Part shown: positions 4,590 through 5,488 of the stretch, piece after piece
How the letters are laid out: each line of letters begins with the position of its first letter
How positions within the stretch are numbered: position 1 is the stretch's first letter
NCBI GenBank assembly: GCA_900321145.1
Contig: ONVB01000024.1
Span: 1 to 5,488, forward strand
DNA length: 5,488 bases
From: an uncultured Eubacteriales bacterium
Lineage (GTDB): Bacteria > Bacillota > Clostridia > Lachnospirales > Lachnospiraceae
Direction: 5' to 3'
Program-made: the position numbers and the translations under genes
Notes under the pieces: generated by a model
The model's database searches: none
Told to the model about the DNA's origin: nothing
The model's input: only the letters and a program-made list of their open reading frames with translations

Positions 4590-5488
4590 ATGAAACAATT
4601 ATTCGGAATGAGCAAATCCGGTAATCTGTCCGAGGCCGTAAGGGGCATCTCGAACCCCAAGGGCCTTATATTATTCTCTTCGGAAGAGAATTTCGAGCGT
4701 CATGTACAGGAGCTTGAGAAGCTCTTCCCCGGTGTACCGAGCATAGGCTGCGTGGCCATGAGCTACGACACCTCGGTATGTGAGACAGGTGTCTCGGTTA
4801 CAGCTTTTACAGAGGGTGTGGAAATTGCGGCAAATGTATTGCCGAACGTATCGGTTAAGCCGGCCGAGCACATCAAGCGGCTCGCTGACGATATCAGCAA
4901 GGTACGTCCCGGCAGAGACAACACCGTTGTCATAGACCTGTGCGCAGGCAACGATGCGGCTGTCTTAACGACCATGGGCGGCATGCTTAAGAGAAACAGC
5001 ATATCACTTATGGGCGGAACAGGCGCTCCCGGCAAGCTTTCCGCAAACGGAAGGTGCTATGAGGATGCCGTTGTATACATGATAGTCAAGAATGTCAACG
5101 GACGCGCAAAGGTGTATAAGGAAAATATCTACAAGCCTATGGGCGATATACGCTTTGTTGCATCTAAGACAGACAGAGCAAAGTACTACATCGGCGAGCT
5201 TGACGGAAAGCCTGCAAAGAATGTATATATGAATGTCCTCGGAATAAAAGAAGAAGATATAACAAGCCAGACCTTCAAGAACCCCTTTGGAAAGATAGTC
5301 GGAAACGACATAATGATCGTCTCCATCAAAGAGGTTATGGGAAACGGTATCGCATGCTTCAGGCAGGTAAACGATTCCGACGTTCTGACACTCCTTGAGC
5401 TCAAGGACTATCGTCAGGTCGCTCAGGAGACCATAGACGAGATAAAAGCGGATTTCTCAAGGATATCCGGCGTCTTCTCCGTAAACTG
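4590..5488 (+). CDS. FIST-domain sensory protein, 3' end outside the window
   Basis: The visible 299 residues contain no signal peptide or membrane segment, so the protein is probably cytoplasmic. Residues about 22-190 fit a FIST_N domain: a start like PKGLILFSS, then IGCVAMSYDTSVCETGVSVTAF (52-73, in the place of the usual GC-x-AGEI...G-x-SV segment), VVIDLCAG (113-120) and SLMGGTGAPG (139-148). Residues about 195 onward fit FIST_C, with YIGELDGKPAKNVYMNVLG (200-218), NPFGKIVGNDIMI (231-243) and GVFSVN at the edge. FIST domains are proposed small-ligand sensors in bacterial signal transduction, often fused to or encoded beside chemoreceptor, kinase or diguanylate cyclase output modules. Any output domain would lie beyond 5488. 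The start is supported by GGGAGG (4577-4582), seven bases before the ATG. The gene diverges from cinA and has its own promoter. Family recognition is from motif memory: confident for FIST, unknown for ligand and output. Confidence 0.85.
   Translation, partial: MKQLFGMSKSGNLSEAVRGISNPKGLILFSSEENFERHVQELEKLFPGVPSIGCVAMSYDTSVCETGVSVTAFTEGVEIAANVLPNVSVKPAEHIKRLADDISKVRPGRDNTVVIDLCAGNDAAVLTTMGGMLKRNSISLMGGTGAPGKLSANGRCYEDAVVYMIVKNVNGRAKVYKENIYKPMGDIRFVASKTDRAKYYIGELDGKPAKNVYMNVLGIKEEDITSQTFKNPFGKIVGNDIMIVSIKEVMGNGIACFRQVNDSDVLTLLELKDYRQVAQETIDEIKADFSRISGVFSVN

Noticed and set aside
4371..4598. A 75-codon minus-strand open frame in the divergent intergenic region
   Set aside because: It overlaps the FIST promoter and start codon, its Phe/Tyr/Ser-rich composition is typical of translated AT-rich noncoding DNA, and it has no family resemblance.

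Overview
The window looks like a chromosomal segment of a Gram-positive gut- or rumen-type Clostridia, most likely Ruminococcaceae/Oscillospiraceae or Lachnospiraceae. This is inferred from the moderate GC content, strong GGAGG-type ribosome binding sites, near-consensus sigma-A promoters, an ATP-type PEP carboxykinase, a Thr/Glu-rich lipoprotein and a FIST-domain protein. No marker gene fixes the genus.

Layout: (1) 2-913, plus strand: the C-terminal 303 residues of ATP-dependent phosphoenolpyruvate carboxykinase (pckA), cut by the left edge. (2) 914-1093: a convergent intergenic region with a GC-rich hairpin and a 16-bp A/T-flanked hairpin that works as a terminator in both directions. (3) 1094-2851, minus: a membrane-anchored hybrid histidine kinase (PAS-like, HisKA, HATPase_c, REC), with its own promoter near 2923-2951. 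(4) 3017-3529, minus: a small lipoprotein whose C-terminal domain resembles the nuclease-like domains found at the ends of polymorphic toxins. (5) About 3544-3683, minus-oriented: a palindrome-rich, REP/MITE-like repeat that fills the gap and supplies the last codons and stop of the next gene. (6) 3672-4187, minus: a stand-alone CinA C-terminal (PncC-type) amidohydrolase with a near-perfect promoter at 4232-4260. (7) 4188-4589: a 402-base divergent regulatory region with two promoters and several operator-like palindromes. (8) 4590-5488, plus: a FIST-domain sensory protein, cut by the right edge.

Functionally, this is a housekeeping gluconeogenic/anaplerotic gene next to a small cluster of signalling and envelope genes. 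cinA, the lipoprotein gene and the kinase gene all read leftward. The lipoprotein gene has no convincing promoter of its own and probably depends on readthrough from cinA across the repeat. The kinase has a separate promoter. The FIST gene diverges from cinA. I see no complete new multi-gene system. The two least ordinary items are the lipoprotein with a toxin-like C-terminal domain and the composite repeat that overlaps the cinA stop codon.
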